Shown here in pieces: positions 33,702-42,937 of a DNA stretch of 64,000 bases. The notes under the pieces were generated by a model. It did no database searches and was not told the origin of the DNA. It saw only the letters and a list, made by a program, of their open reading frames with translations. The position numbers were made by a program, and so were the translations under genes. The DNA is from Sulfurospirillum sp. UBA2217 (GTDB taxonomy: Bacteria; Campylobacterota; Campylobacteria; Campylobacterales; Sulfurospirillaceae): contig DCUJ01000004.1 in assembly GCA_002328495.1 (NCBI GenBank), forward strand, positions 221,206-285,205, in the 5' to 3' direction. Each line of letters starts with the position of its first letter. The stretch's first letter is position 1.

Positions 33702-34875
33702 CACCAAGGGAGATGCGTCTCCCTTCTCTTTTTTAAAAAACTATCAACTCCCCATTATCTATACCTGTACGATTTTAACACTGTGTACCCTCTATGCGGT
33801 GCAACCCATCCAGCCTCTTTTTGAACAAGAATTCAATCTTTCTCGTTTTGAAGCGGTTATTTTTACAACCGTTATTATGCTTCCTTTAGGTTTTGCGCCT
33901 ATTTTTTATGGGTATATCTTGGAGACATTTTCTTCCAAACGTTTTTTACAAAATGCCATTTTGCTCTTAGGTTTTTTAGAACTTTTGTTTGCCTTTACCG
34001 ATACCTACGTTTTTTTACTCACCATTCGTGGGCTCCAAGGGCTTATTATCCCCGCGGTATTAACCTCTTTGATGAGTTATATCTCGTTTATTACCCCCAA
34101 AGACAAGGTGCAGCAAGCCATTGGGTACTACATAGGGGCGACTATTTTTGGAGGCTTTATCGGCAGATTGCTCTCAGGGTTTTTGAGTGATATGTTTGGA
34201 TGGAGGCTCTTTTTTATTCTTTTAGGCATTGCTTTGGTGGTGATGTATGGGTGTTTACATTACTTAAGTGAAGAGGTCAAAGTCGATTTTGTGAAGCCAA
34301 AGTTTTCTCAAATTATGGATATTTTACACAACAAAACGTTTTTTAATATCTACATGATGATGTTTTTTATCTTTTTTGTTTTTCAAGCACTGCTTAACTT
34401 TCTCCCCTTTCAGCTGAAAACCTTTAGCTCCACGATGGGGTTTGGCAAAGTAGGGCTCATGTACGCTGGGTATATTATCGGCTTTATTATTTCCATTCGG
34501 ATTTTGGTGTTGATTCGTTTTTTTGGCACAGAAACGAAGACGATTATCATAGGGATTGTGACCTATGCGCTTGGTCTTCAAATCTTTCATATCAGTGATT
34601 ATATGGTGATGTTTGGGGGTATGTTTGTCTTTTGTGCGGGCTTTTTTATTATTCACTCCGTAGCCTCTGGGCTTATCAGTAAGCTTGCCCATGAAAAGCG
34701 TGCCATCTCCAATGGCTTGTACCTCTCATTTTACTACGCAGGAGGAACCTTTGGTACGTTTGCACCAGGGGTTTTCTTTGAGTATTTGGGCTGGAATGCC
34801 TTTGTCGTATTGCTCTCTTTGGTTGTTCTCTTTACACTCTTTTTTGCGCTAAAGGTTTCTAAAACTCTCAGGTAA
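33685..34875 (+). CDS. Major facilitator superfamily transporter
   Basis: 396 residues, 12 predicted membrane segments, with the gating-loop motif in GGFIGRLLSGFLSDMFGWR. It is related to the MFS inner-membrane proteins of the YnfM/arabinose-efflux type. The start is taken as TTG at 33685, overlapping the phosphoribosyltransferase by 17 bases; no in-frame ATG lies before the first helix, so the start is uncertain. The substrate is unknown. It converges on the ggpPS gene with only 24 bases between. Confidence 0.87.
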   Translation: MTNTNNTKGDASPFSFLKNYQLPIIYTCTILTLCTLYAVQPIQPLFEQEFNLSRFEAVIFTTVIMLPLGFAPIFYGYILETFSSKRFLQNAILLLGFLELLFAFTDTYVFLLTIRGLQGLIIPAVLTSLMSYISFITPKDKVQQAIGYYIGATIFGGFIGRLLSGFLSDMFGWRLFFILLGIALVVMYGCLHYLSEEVKVDFVKPKFSQIMDILHNKTFFNIYMMMFFIFFVFQALLNFLPFQLKTFSSTMGFGKVGLMYAGYIIGFIISIRILVLIRFFGTETKTIIIGIVTYALGLQIFHISDYMVMFGGMFVFCAGFFIIHSVASGLISKLAHEKRAISNGLYLSFYYAGGTFGTFAPGVFFEYLGWNAFVVLLSLVVLFTLFFALKVSKTLR

Positions 34876-34899
34876 AGTATGGAACGAATTTCGTAACGT

Positions 34900-37152
34900 T
34901 TAGGAATAGACTGCGCGTGTAAAGTTTTTGCCCCATGAATGAACATCGTTATTTCGCACAATCGCATTCATGCGTGACATACGGTAAGTCCTATCGTCTT
35001 TTTCTAATGTCAAAGCAAGATACAGTGTTTCTTCCATGCTTTTTGCATCATAAGGATTGGAGAGTAGCGCACCATGAAGTTCTACTGCGGCACCCGCAAA
35101 CTCTGAAAGAATAAGCACACCTGCACTTCCTAAATTTCCTTGTGTAGCAACATATTCTTTTGCAACCAAGTTAAGTCCATCCCTAAGCGGGGTTATCCAC
35201 GCAACGTCAGCTACCCCATAATATGCAACGACATCTTGATATGCAATGGATCGGTAAAAATAACGGATAGGTGTCCAATTTAGTGTAGAAAAACGACCAT
35301 TAATGCGTCCAACCATTTTATCAATTTCGACTCTAAGAGACTCATACACTTCCATCCCAGGAGCAGAAGGGGTTATGAAATTGAGTAAAACTAAATTACC
35401 GATAAACTCAGGGTGTTTTTCAAGCAAAGTTTCAAATGCAAGGAGCTTTTCAAGTGAACCTTTGACATAATCAAGCCTTTCCAAAGAAAGAATGGCACGT
35501 TTACCTGCAAATTCATTTCGGATACTTTCTATTTTACGACGTACAGAAAGTTTTTTGAGCAAAAGATCAATTTGCTCACAGTCAATACCTACAGGATGTG
35601 CACCCAGATGTACGTCTCTGCCTCCCACATGGATGCTATTGGTCACTCTATCAACCCCAAGAGCACAGCCATATGTCATAAATCGTGGAGCACATGGACT
35701 TTGGGAGAGTATTTTGGTAGGAGCAAAACTTCGTACAACATCTACAAAATTTTCCACATAGCGAGGGATATGAAAGCCTATGTAGTCACACTGTAACAAG
35801 CTTCCAATAATCTCTCTTCGCCACGGGATAATATTAAAAATATTAGCAGGAGGAAAGGTTGTATGGTGAAAAAATGCAATTTTAAGATCGGGTCTAAGCA
35901 TACGTAAAAAGGCAGGAACCATCCATAAATTATAATCATGAATCCAAACAAGTGCTCCTTGTGCCGCTTCTAAAGCAGTTTGTTTAGCGAAAATTTCATT
36001 GATTTCGAGGTAATGTTCCCAATGAACTTGGTTAAACTCAGCCTTATCGGGAAATGAAAAAATAATGGGCCAAAAAGCCTCTTTGGAAAATTTTTTATAA
36101 AAAAGATCCACATCTTTTACTAAAAGAGGAATACGCGCAGCTTGCAAATGAGGGTATTTGTTTACATCTACCTCCACGTTTACCTCAAAATTTTCAGGGG
36201 TACGTGTCGCTTGTAACGACCATGCAACCCATGAGCCTTTCGTTCCCGTCGTAAAAAAATTTAAAAGAGTAGGAATGATACCATTAGGGCTTTTAGGTTT
36301 GTGCCTTTTACCATTTGCCATTTCATCAAACGGCAAGCGATGGTATACCATTACCAAGTCAGATGAACCTGTTTTATGAAGAATAGAAGGCTTTTCCGTT
36401 GTGAGAAATTTATAATGCTTCAGTCCCTCAATAATGCCAGCACACCCCTCCTTGGATGCAAGATAAACTTCTTTGCAATCGTGCACTTCATGAATCAATG
36501 CAGGTTCTGCCCCACCCACAACAATACTTGCAAAACCCTCTTTAAACATGGACAGATCATTGAGCGTATCACCTGCTGTTACAATACAATCGTGATGTAA
36601 GTTAAGATGCTCACATAACTTTCGAAGGGTTGACCCTTTGCCTATGCCTTTAGGCAAAATATCAAGGTATTTTTGTGCTGAAAAAAGAAGTTCGCAACCT
36701 AAAGATTCTACAGTATCTTTTAGAGCGTCATCTATTTCTCCCTCATTTACAAAAAAAGAGCAACGTCGTTCTTGAGGTACGCTTTGGCGCGTTAAATAGC
36801 TAAAAGGCTCCAATGCGCTCAGCACCTGTTGAGTTCCTGGCCATGCATCTGAAATCTTTTGTTGTAAAGGGAAGATGGGTAGTAAGGTATCGCCAAATAC
36901 AACGGTTGCGCCAACATCAGCAATAATATAATCAGGTCGTGGAATCATGGGGTCGTTTAAAAGAGGTAAGATAGACTCTATGCCTCTACCTGTGACAAAA
37001 ATAAGCTTGGCATGAGGAATATTCCCACTAAAAAGCTCACGTAAATGTCGTCTTGCTGGCAATGAACCTGCAAGGAGTGTGCCATCTAAGTCGGTTGCGA
37101 GAACAACGCTTGAATTTGAGTCTAAAGAAGAAGAAAGTAATTTTTTAAGCAT
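34900..37152 (-). CDS. ggpPS: Bifunctional glucosylglycerol-phosphate phosphatase/synthase
   Basis: 750 residues. The N-terminal ~250 are a HAD phosphatase (LATDLDGTLL, then GDTLNDLSMF). The C-terminal ~480 are a family 20 glycosyltransferase close to cyanobacterial GgpS rather than OtsA: KSPNGIIPTL, SWVAWS, EAFWPI, WVHDYNLWMVP, FFHHTTFPP, INGRFSTLNWTP and ITPLRDGLNLVAKEY. The same order, with the phosphatase first, is known from proteobacterial GgpPS. It would make the osmoprotectant glucosylglycerol from ADP-glucose and glycerol-3-phosphate in one chain. Trehalose synthesis is the alternative reading, but the motifs favour glucosylglycerol. No transporter for the solute is next to it. Confidence 0.83.
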   Translation of the reverse strand: MLKKLLSSSLDSNSSVVLATDLDGTLLAGSLPARRHLRELFSGNIPHAKLIFVTGRGIESILPLLNDPMIPRPDYIIADVGATVVFGDTLLPIFPLQQKISDAWPGTQQVLSALEPFSYLTRQSVPQERRCSFFVNEGEIDDALKDTVESLGCELLFSAQKYLDILPKGIGKGSTLRKLCEHLNLHHDCIVTAGDTLNDLSMFKEGFASIVVGGAEPALIHEVHDCKEVYLASKEGCAGIIEGLKHYKFLTTEKPSILHKTGSSDLVMVYHRLPFDEMANGKRHKPKSPNGIIPTLLNFFTTGTKGSWVAWSLQATRTPENFEVNVEVDVNKYPHLQAARIPLLVKDVDLFYKKFSKEAFWPIIFSFPDKAEFNQVHWEHYLEINEIFAKQTALEAAQGALVWIHDYNLWMVPAFLRMLRPDLKIAFFHHTTFPPANIFNIIPWRREIIGSLLQCDYIGFHIPRYVENFVDVVRSFAPTKILSQSPCAPRFMTYGCALGVDRVTNSIHVGGRDVHLGAHPVGIDCEQIDLLLKKLSVRRKIESIRNEFAGKRAILSLERLDYVKGSLEKLLAFETLLEKHPEFIGNLVLLNFITPSAPGMEVYESLRVEIDKMVGRINGRFSTLNWTPIRYFYRSIAYQDVVAYYGVADVAWITPLRDGLNLVAKEYVATQGNLGSAGVLILSEFAGAAVELHGALLSNPYDAKSMEETLYLALTLEKDDRTYRMSRMNAIVRNNDVHSWGKNFTRAVYS

Positions 37153-37336
37153 TTATGCCTCCAGTGTATTTTGGTGTACAAAAGCCTTTGGCTGGGCAAC
37201 ATGGATGTAAAACACCTTGCAATAGAGCATTAAGAAGTCATGTATCTTGCACGAGTGTTTAAATTCATTGTAGCTAAAACTTTTATGTTTCAGCTTAGAG
37301 AAGAATGTTATGAATACGATATGATTAAAAATATTC

Positions 37337-37377
37337 CATACTGTTCAAAGTTACCAAAAGTAACTTTGAACAGTATG
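37337..37377. repeat. Perfect 18-bp inverted repeat, 5-base loop
   Basis: CATACTGTTCAAAGTTAC (37337-37354), loop CAAAA, then its exact complement (37360-37377). No T run follows and no gene ends nearby on the plus strand, so it is not an ordinary terminator. It abuts the CitB-type element at 37378. It may be an operator, an RNA structure in a longer leader, or a remnant of a mobile element. Confidence 0.8.
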
Positions 37378-37402
37378 CACTTTATAGCCAAAATAGCACT
37401 AA
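37378..37402 (+). promoter_or_regulatory. CitB-type element upstream of tctC
   Basis: CACTTTATAGCCAAAATAGC followed by ACTAA. It shares CACTTTAT-N3-CAAAAT with elements before the porin and abrB genes. Its first base lies 77 bases before the TTAAAT -10 box of tctC. Confidence 0.6.
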
Positions 37403-37482
37403 AACATCAAATGCTTCTTTTCTTGTAAGGAGATATCAAACGTGATACGATACGTTAAATTTTGATACAAAAAGGAGTTTTT

Positions 37483-38463
37483 ATGAGTAAAGCGTTACGT
37501 TTGGTAACAAGTATGGCAGCTATTGTTGCACTTAGCAGTGCTTTGAACGCATTTGAAGTCAGTAAACCTGTTTGTTTAGCTCCCGCAAAACCTGGTGGTG
37601 GATTTGACCTTTCATGTCGTTTGGTTTCTAACTCTTTAGGTGCTACAAAAATTATTGAAAAACCGATGATTGTTAACTTTATGCCCGGAGGAGTAGGTGC
37701 GGTGGCGTATAACCACGTCATTGGTCAGCGTTCAAACGATGCAGAGATGATTGTAGCCGCTAGTACGGGTTCTGTGCTTAACATCGCTCAGGGTAAATTT
37801 GGTGCGAACTATACGGTTGATTCTGTTAAATGGTTAGCTGCTTTAGGAACGGATTATGGTGCGATTATCGTCAAAGCCGATGCAAAGTGGAATACTTTAG
37901 CAGAACTTGTGGCTGACCTTAAAGCCAATCCAAAGGGCTTTGCACTTGGATCGGGAGGTTCTATAGGAAGTCAGGATTGGATGAAAGCAGCGATTATCGC
38001 CAAGTTAGCCGGTATCAATCCCAAAGATATGAAATACGTCGCCTTTGAAGGTGGTGGAGAAGCATTAACTGCATTATTAGGAAATCACATTCAAGTTTAC
38101 CCAGGTGACATCGCAGAGTTCTCAGGTCAGCTCTCCTCAGGTAAATATAAAGTACTAGCCATCCTCTCTGAGGAGAGACTTCCAGGACAGATGGCAAATA
38201 TTCCCACCGCAAAAGAGCAAGGCTTTGATGCTGTTTGGACGATTTGGAGAGGCTTTTATGTTGGGCCCAATGTCACCGATGAGCAGTATAACTATTGGGT
38301 AGAAAAAATCCAAAAATTGGTCAAAACACCTGAGTTTGAAAAAGAGAGAGAACTTAGAGGTTTGTATCCGTTTACTGTCATAGGCAAAGACTACCAAAAA
38401 TTTATGCAAGAAGAAGAGAAAAAGTTTAAAGCTCTTGCGCAAGAAGCAGGACTTACCAAATGA
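37483..38463 (+). CDS. tctC: Tripartite tricarboxylate transporter, substrate-binding protein
   Basis: 326 residues from the ATG at 37483 behind AAAGGAG; the frame extends seven codons further without a ribosome site. A signal peptide (to about residue 23, LNAFEV) leads to a periplasmic Venus-flytrap domain of the Bug/TctC family, with PAKPGGGFD near the mature start and FEGGGEALTALLGNHI. It captures citrate or a similar tricarboxylate and hands it to TctAB. The neighbouring citrate lyase genes make citrate the likely ligand. Confidence 0.93.
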   Translation: MSKALRLVTSMAAIVALSSALNAFEVSKPVCLAPAKPGGGFDLSCRLVSNSLGATKIIEKPMIVNFMPGGVGAVAYNHVIGQRSNDAEMIVAASTGSVLNIAQGKFGANYTVDSVKWLAALGTDYGAIIVKADAKWNTLAELVADLKANPKGFALGSGGSIGSQDWMKAAIIAKLAGINPKDMKYVAFEGGGEALTALLGNHIQVYPGDIAEFSGQLSSGKYKVLAILSEERLPGQMANIPTAKEQGFDAVWTIWRGFYVGPNVTDEQYNYWVEKIQKLVKTPEFEKERELRGLYPFTVIGKDYQKFMQEEEKKFKALAQEAGLTK

Positions 38464-38903
38464 TCGATAGAGCTTTTGGAGTCTTTTTACTCTGTGTAGG
38501 ACTTTATATGGTATACGGAGGAATCTCTTTGGAGGTTCCTTTCTCGTATGATCCACTAGGTCCCTCTGCCTTTCCTATAGGGATTGGAGCTCTTTTGGCA
38601 TTGCTTTCATTGTTTGTGATTGCAAAGCCTGGAAAGGCACACTTTCCGGACCTTAATACCAATCTTAAGACGGTTTTAATTGTCGTCTTATTATTCATTT
38701 ATCAACTCGTTTTTGATGTTCTAGGCTTTTTATTGGCGACAGCATTGTTGGTCTTTTGTATTTCACGTATTTTCAAAGGAACGACCTCTCAAGCACTTGG
38801 TTCTGGTGTTGGTGTGAGTGTGGTCGTTTATGGTATTTTTAGTTTTCTCCTTGAAGTTCCTTTGCCGATGGGTGTTATCTTTTCGAAGTTATTAGGAGCC
38901 TAA
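38460..38903 (+). CDS. tctB: Tripartite tricarboxylate transporter, small membrane subunit
   Basis: 147 residues with four membrane segments (about 5-22, 38-55, 75-105 and 118-140), the size and layout of TctB. Its ATG overlaps the tctC stop by four bases. It completes the transporter with TctA, which begins two bases later. Confidence 0.92.
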   Translation: MIDRAFGVFLLCVGLYMVYGGISLEVPFSYDPLGPSAFPIGIGALLALLSLFVIAKPGKAHFPDLNTNLKTVLIVVLLFIYQLVFDVLGFLLATALLVFCISRIFKGTTSQALGSGVGVSVVVYGIFSFLLEVPLPMGVIFSKLLGA

Positions 38904-38904
38904 G

Positions 38905-40410
38905 ATGATGGAAGTTTTAACCTCTTTGATGAGTGGTTTTGCGGTGGCAACCACACCCTTGCATCTTTTTTTAATTGTACTGGGTTGTTTGTTAGGAACG
39001 CTTTTTGGCGCACTCCCTGGACTTGGACCTATTAATGGCGTAGCGATTTTATTGCCTATTTGTTATACTTTAGGACTTCCTGTTGAGTCTTCACTCATTA
39101 TGCTTGCAGGGATTTATTATGGCGCTGAGTTTGGAGGAAGAATTTCCAGTATCTTGCTCAATGTTCCAGGGGACGCAGGAGCCGTCTTTACCTGTTTAGA
39201 TGGCTATCCGATGGCACAAAAAGGGCTTGCTGGTCCTGCTCTTGCACTTTCAGGCGTTGCATCCTTTATCGGTGGAACGATTGCTATTGTGGGGCTTACT
39301 TTTTTTGCTCCCATGCTAGCCAGTGTTGCTATCTTTTTTGGACCGTCTGAGTATTTTGTGTTGATGATTTTTGCCTTTGCAACCATCTCGGCACTGATGG
39401 GCTCAAACCCCGCCAAAAGTTTAATCGGTGTTGCGGTAGGACTTGCTGTTGGCGTTGTGGGTGTGGACTCTACGACAGGGGTGCTTCGTTTTACCTTTGG
39501 TGAAGCAGAATTGTTTGATGGTTTTGAATTTTTAATTGTTATCGTTGGATTTTTCGCGGTGAGTGAAATCATGCTCATGTTGGAACATCACAGCAGTGCA
39601 GATTTTGAAATGCCAAAAATCACACGGGTGTATGTTACCGTCAAAGAGCTTTTATACTGTAAGTGGACGATGGTGCGCTCTTCCATCATCGGATTTGTTG
39701 TGGGCGTACTTCCTGGAACGGGAGCTTCGATAGCCAGTGCTGTTTCGTATACCATCGCACAAAAGATTTCCGATAAAGAAGGAACCTTTGGAAAAGGCGA
39801 TATGCGAGGACTTGCCGCACCTGAGTCTGCGAACAATGCGTGTGCTGGTGGAGCGCTTATCCCAATGCTCACCCTTGGTGTTCCAGGCAGTGGTACAACG
39901 GCGGTACTTTTGGGCGCTTTGATGCTTTACAACATTAACCCAGGCCCGATGCTTTTTGTGGAACAGCCGCTTTTGGTGTGGGGACTTATCGCTTCGATGT
40001 ATATTGGAAATGTGGCACTTTTAGTGATTAACTTTCCCATGGTGCGTGTCTTTACGAAGATTCTTCAAGTGCCGTATTGGTTACTCGTACCTTCTGTTAT
40101 CGTGCTTGCGTTTGTTGGGGTTTACTCGGTCAATATGAGTACGTTTGCTTTATTGCTCTCCATCATTTTAGGTGTTTTGGGGTATTTTTTACGCAAGTTA
40201 CACTATCCTATGGCTCCGGTCATCTTAGGATTTGTTTTGGGTAGAATCATGGAGGACAACTTAAGACGTGCCTTTGCAATGAGTGGAGGAGAAGTCAATA
40301 TTTTCTTCCAAGGAACGATAAATTGGATATTGTGGGGACTCACGATTTTTATTCTTTTTGTTCCAATAATTTCTAAAATGGTGGCTAAGCGTTACGCTTT
40401 AGCAAAATAA
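38905..40410 (+). CDS. tctA: Tripartite tricarboxylate transporter, large membrane subunit
   Basis: 501 residues, about 11-12 membrane segments. TctA family motifs are clear: LFGALPGLGPINGVAIL, YYGAEFGGRISSILLNVPGD and the repeated GVLPGTGASIASAVSY, LTLGVPGSGTTA. It is the ion-coupled channel subunit of the citrate importer. Two adjacent ATGs (38905, 38908) could serve. A strong hairpin ends the operon at 40421-40462. Confidence 0.94.
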   Translation: MMEVLTSLMSGFAVATTPLHLFLIVLGCLLGTLFGALPGLGPINGVAILLPICYTLGLPVESSLIMLAGIYYGAEFGGRISSILLNVPGDAGAVFTCLDGYPMAQKGLAGPALALSGVASFIGGTIAIVGLTFFAPMLASVAIFFGPSEYFVLMIFAFATISALMGSNPAKSLIGVAVGLAVGVVGVDSTTGVLRFTFGEAELFDGFEFLIVIVGFFAVSEIMLMLEHHSSADFEMPKITRVYVTVKELLYCKWTMVRSSIIGFVVGVLPGTGASIASAVSYTIAQKISDKEGTFGKGDMRGLAAPESANNACAGGALIPMLTLGVPGSGTTAVLLGALMLYNINPGPMLFVEQPLLVWGLIASMYIGNVALLVINFPMVRVFTKILQVPYWLLVPSVIVLAFVGVYSVNMSTFALLLSIILGVLGYFLRKLHYPMAPVILGFVLGRIMEDNLRRAFAMSGGEVNIFFQGTINWILWGLTIFILFVPIISKMVAKRYALAK

Positions 40411-40420
40411 AAGATAGTTG

Positions 40421-40462
40421 AAAATTACCCCTTGATGATTTTTTTCATTGAGGGGTAATTTT
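40421..40462. terminator. Bidirectional terminator between tctA and the citB-like gene
   Basis: AAAATTACCCCT (40421-40432) pairs with AGGGGTAATTTT (40451-40462); six more inner pairs, two of them G-U, extend the stem to a T-rich loop. The arms supply A and T runs on both strands, suited to the convergent genes. Confidence 0.85.
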
Positions 40463-40490
40463 ATTTTAGAAATGTACAGAAGAAAGTTTA

Positions 40491-41177
40491 TTACTCTGTT
40501 GTCTTAAGTCGATATTTTCGCTCAGGACGACCCACTGAGCCATACAGCGAATCCACTTCCACTTTACTACTTGAGACCAAATACTCCAAATAACGTCTGG
40601 CTGTCGTGCGGTTAATCCCCAATCTATCGGCAATTTCACTCGCAGAAAAATAGCTTTCATGATGATTCAATGCCGATAAGATCTTCTCTAGCGTTATACC
40701 ATCCACCCCTTTAGGGAGCCCTACATGTAAAGGTTTACCTGTTTGAACGGTTTTATTTAAAAACTCATCCACCTTACTTTGGGAGAGTTCTTCTTGGGTG
40801 AAGACATTTTCTTTGTAGGCGCGGTATTTTTCCAAAGAGGCAGAAAAGCGGTAAAACATAATGGGTTTAATAAGGTAGTCAAAAACACCGTATCTTAAGG
40901 ATTTTTCTAATGACGCCATTTCCTTAGCCGCGGTGATTAAGATAACATCAGTCGTTACATTGTTTTGTCGCATCCATCCTAAAAAATCAATCCCATTGCC
41001 ATCGGGAAAATAGACATCCAAAAGGAGTAAATCAGGCGACATAAGGGCAATGTATTCTTGGAGTTCGGCGATGGTGTTGGCGATGGAAACCACTTCAAAT
41101 CCAGGGATTTTTTGAACCATATTTTGATGTAAAAGAGCAATGCGTGGGTCATCTTCGGCAATGAGCACTTTAAGCAT
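40491..41177 (-). CDS. CitB/DcuR-family response regulator
   Basis: 228 residues from the ATG at 41177; a longer frame runs into the kinase gene. Receiver domain: acidic pair in IAEDDP, phosphoacceptor Asp in LLDVYFPDGNG, Lys in YLIKPI. The C-terminal helix-turn-helix is SASEIADRLGINRTTARRYL, the pattern of the CitB/DpiA/DctR group that controls citrate and C4-dicarboxylate genes. It overlaps the end of the kinase gene by eight bases. Likely activator of tctCBA, the porin and the abrB-cit operon through the CACTTTAT-N3-CAAAAT elements. A palindrome variant lies at 40720-40731. Confidence 0.9.
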   Translation of the reverse strand: MLKVLIAEDDPRIALLHQNMVQKIPGFEVVSIANTIAELQEYIALMSPDLLLLDVYFPDGNGIDFLGWMRQNNVTTDVILITAAKEMASLEKSLRYGVFDYLIKPIMFYRFSASLEKYRAYKENVFTQEELSQSKVDEFLNKTVQTGKPLHVGLPKGVDGITLEKILSALNHHESYFSASEIADRLGINRTTARRYLEYLVSSSKVEVDSLYGSVGRPERKYRLKTTE

Positions 41178-42759
41178 GGGGTAGACCTTTGGGAATATGA
41201 ATGGTAACAATAGTACCATAATTTCCTTTGCCAATCGATACAAACCCCCCTAATTGCTCTAGCGTACTTTTGACAAAAAAGAGTCCATAGCCACTGTGAA
41301 GTTCCCCTTTGGTGGAAAATCCTTTTTCAAAAATTTTCTCTATCAGTGATTCATCGATGCCAGTGCCTGAGTCTTCAATCTCAAAAATAATGTCATGACC
41401 GATATCGGTTGCAAAGAGTGTTACTGTTTTGCGCTCTGAGTTTAGAGAAGCGTCGATGGCGTTATTGATAACATTGCCTAAAATGGTTAAAAGGTGTTTT
41501 GAAATCGAAGGATGAATCATCTCTACAATAGAGCTATTTTCATCTAAGGAAATTTTCACGCCTTTATCAAACGCGAAGTAGTATTTGCCAATGAAGATGG
41601 AGGCAATGACGGGGTCGTGAATAAGGCTTTGAAATTGTTCGATGATTGTTTCATCGGGAAGATGGTCTTGCGCAATGAGGGCTATGGCTTTATCGTATTC
41701 TCCAATTTGGATGTGCCCTGAGATAAGATGTAAAAGATTTGAAAATTCATGTTTTTTCTCACGCAAGCGTTCTGAGTATTGTTTCACACGTGTCAGTTCC
41801 CACACCACCGCATCAATTTCCTCTTTTTTACGGCAACTTGCCACCATCCCAATGGTAATGTTGTCTTGGATAATTAGCGAGAGATTGCAAATATAATCCA
41901 CCCCTTCAATCTCAATCGAAGCATCTTTCATCTCTTTACATGTAATCAGAAATTTATGTAATTCAGCAGGCGGTGTTTTACTCTGAGCATCAATTCCAAA
42001 GTACATTTTAGCCACTTCGTTACAGACGCTAATGACACCTTCTTTATTGGTGGCAATGATGGCTTCTTTGACAGAGTTTAAAATCGCTTCTTTTTCTAAA
42101 AAAAGACGGCTGATTTCTTTAGGCTCGTAGCCCAACAAGGAGCTTTTAATTTTGCGTGAGAGTAAAAATGCCATCAAAATAGTCATGGCTAGCGCAATAT
42201 AGAGGTAGCTAAGAAACTGAGCATGGTATTGTTCCGTGATTTGTCTGACTTTTTTTTCCAAATACCCAACGGAGACAATCCCAATAATTTGACCATTGAG
42301 ATTAAAAATAGGCGATTTCCCTCGGATGGAGGGACCAAGAGTTCCCACAGATTTTGAGATGTAGTAGCGTCCAAATTGGAGTGCTTGATCGTTATCTTCA
42401 CCTACCATTTTTTCTCCGATGCGCTCTTGTATGGGATGGGTTAGACGAATGGATTCTGTATCGCCAATAACGATAAATTGGGCATCAATGTTACGTTGGA
42501 CGTGAAGTATCATCGCCTGTAATTTTCCCTGAGGGTCTTTTGTCTCAACCAGTTCAATGACTTCAGGCATCATTGAGATGGTTTTTGAGATGGTAAGGGC
42601 ACGTTCTCCTATCTGATCTTCCATAATTTCTTTGAGAATAGTACTTAAAAAGAGGCTAAAGGTAATTAATGTAGCAATGACCAACATGGTTGAAAAAAGA
42701 AGAAGTTTAGGAAGAAGCCCTTCTTTTAAAAAAGAAAATTTAGTAAAAATACTTAACAT
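41170..42759 (-). CDS. CitA/DcuS-family sensor histidine kinase
   Basis: 529 residues from the ATG at 42759, behind GGAG; a TTG four codons upstream is less likely. Two helices (about 16-36 and 172-190) bracket a periplasmic PAS-like domain of the CitA type. A cytoplasmic PAS domain (about 205-310) is followed by the HEFSNLLHLISGH phosphoacceptor box and an HATPase domain with EDSGTGIDES and GYGLFFVKS. It probably senses citrate outside the membrane. It is divergent from the porin, with one CitB-type element in the shared gap. A palindrome at 41935-41946 is read as ITCK. Confidence 0.92.
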   Translation of the reverse strand: MLSIFTKFSFLKEGLLPKLLLFSTMLVIATLITFSLFLSTILKEIMEDQIGERALTISKTISMMPEVIELVETKDPQGKLQAMILHVQRNIDAQFIVIGDTESIRLTHPIQERIGEKMVGEDNDQALQFGRYYISKSVGTLGPSIRGKSPIFNLNGQIIGIVSVGYLEKKVRQITEQYHAQFLSYLYIALAMTILMAFLLSRKIKSSLLGYEPKEISRLFLEKEAILNSVKEAIIATNKEGVISVCNEVAKMYFGIDAQSKTPPAELHKFLITCKEMKDASIEIEGVDYICNLSLIIQDNITIGMVASCRKKEEIDAVVWELTRVKQYSERLREKKHEFSNLLHLISGHIQIGEYDKAIALIAQDHLPDETIIEQFQSLIHDPVIASIFIGKYYFAFDKGVKISLDENSSIVEMIHPSISKHLLTILGNVINNAIDASLNSERKTVTLFATDIGHDIIFEIEDSGTGIDESLIEKIFEKGFSTKGELHSGYGLFFVKSTLEQLGGFVSIGKGNYGTIVTIHIPKGLPHA

Positions 42760-42815
42760 CGTTAGCTCCAAAAATCTCCCTCAAAAGAGATTACGATTTG
42801 TAACAAAATTATGCG

Positions 42816-42840
42816 CACTTTATGCACAAAATTACCATAA
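42816..42840 (+). promoter_or_regulatory. CitB-type element between citA-like and porin genes
   Basis: CACTTTATGCACAAAATTAC followed by CATAA. It lies 79 bases before the TAAAAT -10 box (42895-42900) of the porin, and it could also serve the divergent kinase gene. It matches 44238-44262 at 23 of 25 positions. Confidence 0.65.
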
Positions 42841-42937
42841 TATGGCATTTTTGAAAGAGTGATTTTATCTTACATTCTCTTAATTTTAATCGTGTAAAAT
42901 TCACACGTATTCAAAAAACATTTAAAAGGAGAACACT

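Larger units (their letters stand above)
37153..37482. other. Intergenic region between ggpPS and tctC
   Basis: 330 bases without a convincing gene. A 62-codon frame at 37240-37428 has no ribosome site and crosses the hairpin. The region holds a perfect 18-bp inverted repeat (37337-37377), the third CitB-type element (37378-37402), a -10 box (TTAAAT, 37455-37460) and the tctC ribosome site (AAAGGAG, 37472-37478). Confidence 0.7.

Noticed and set aside
37240..37428. A 62-residue gene in the ggpPS-tctC gap
   Set aside because: No ribosome site, no recognisable protein, and it crosses the perfect hairpin and the regulatory element.
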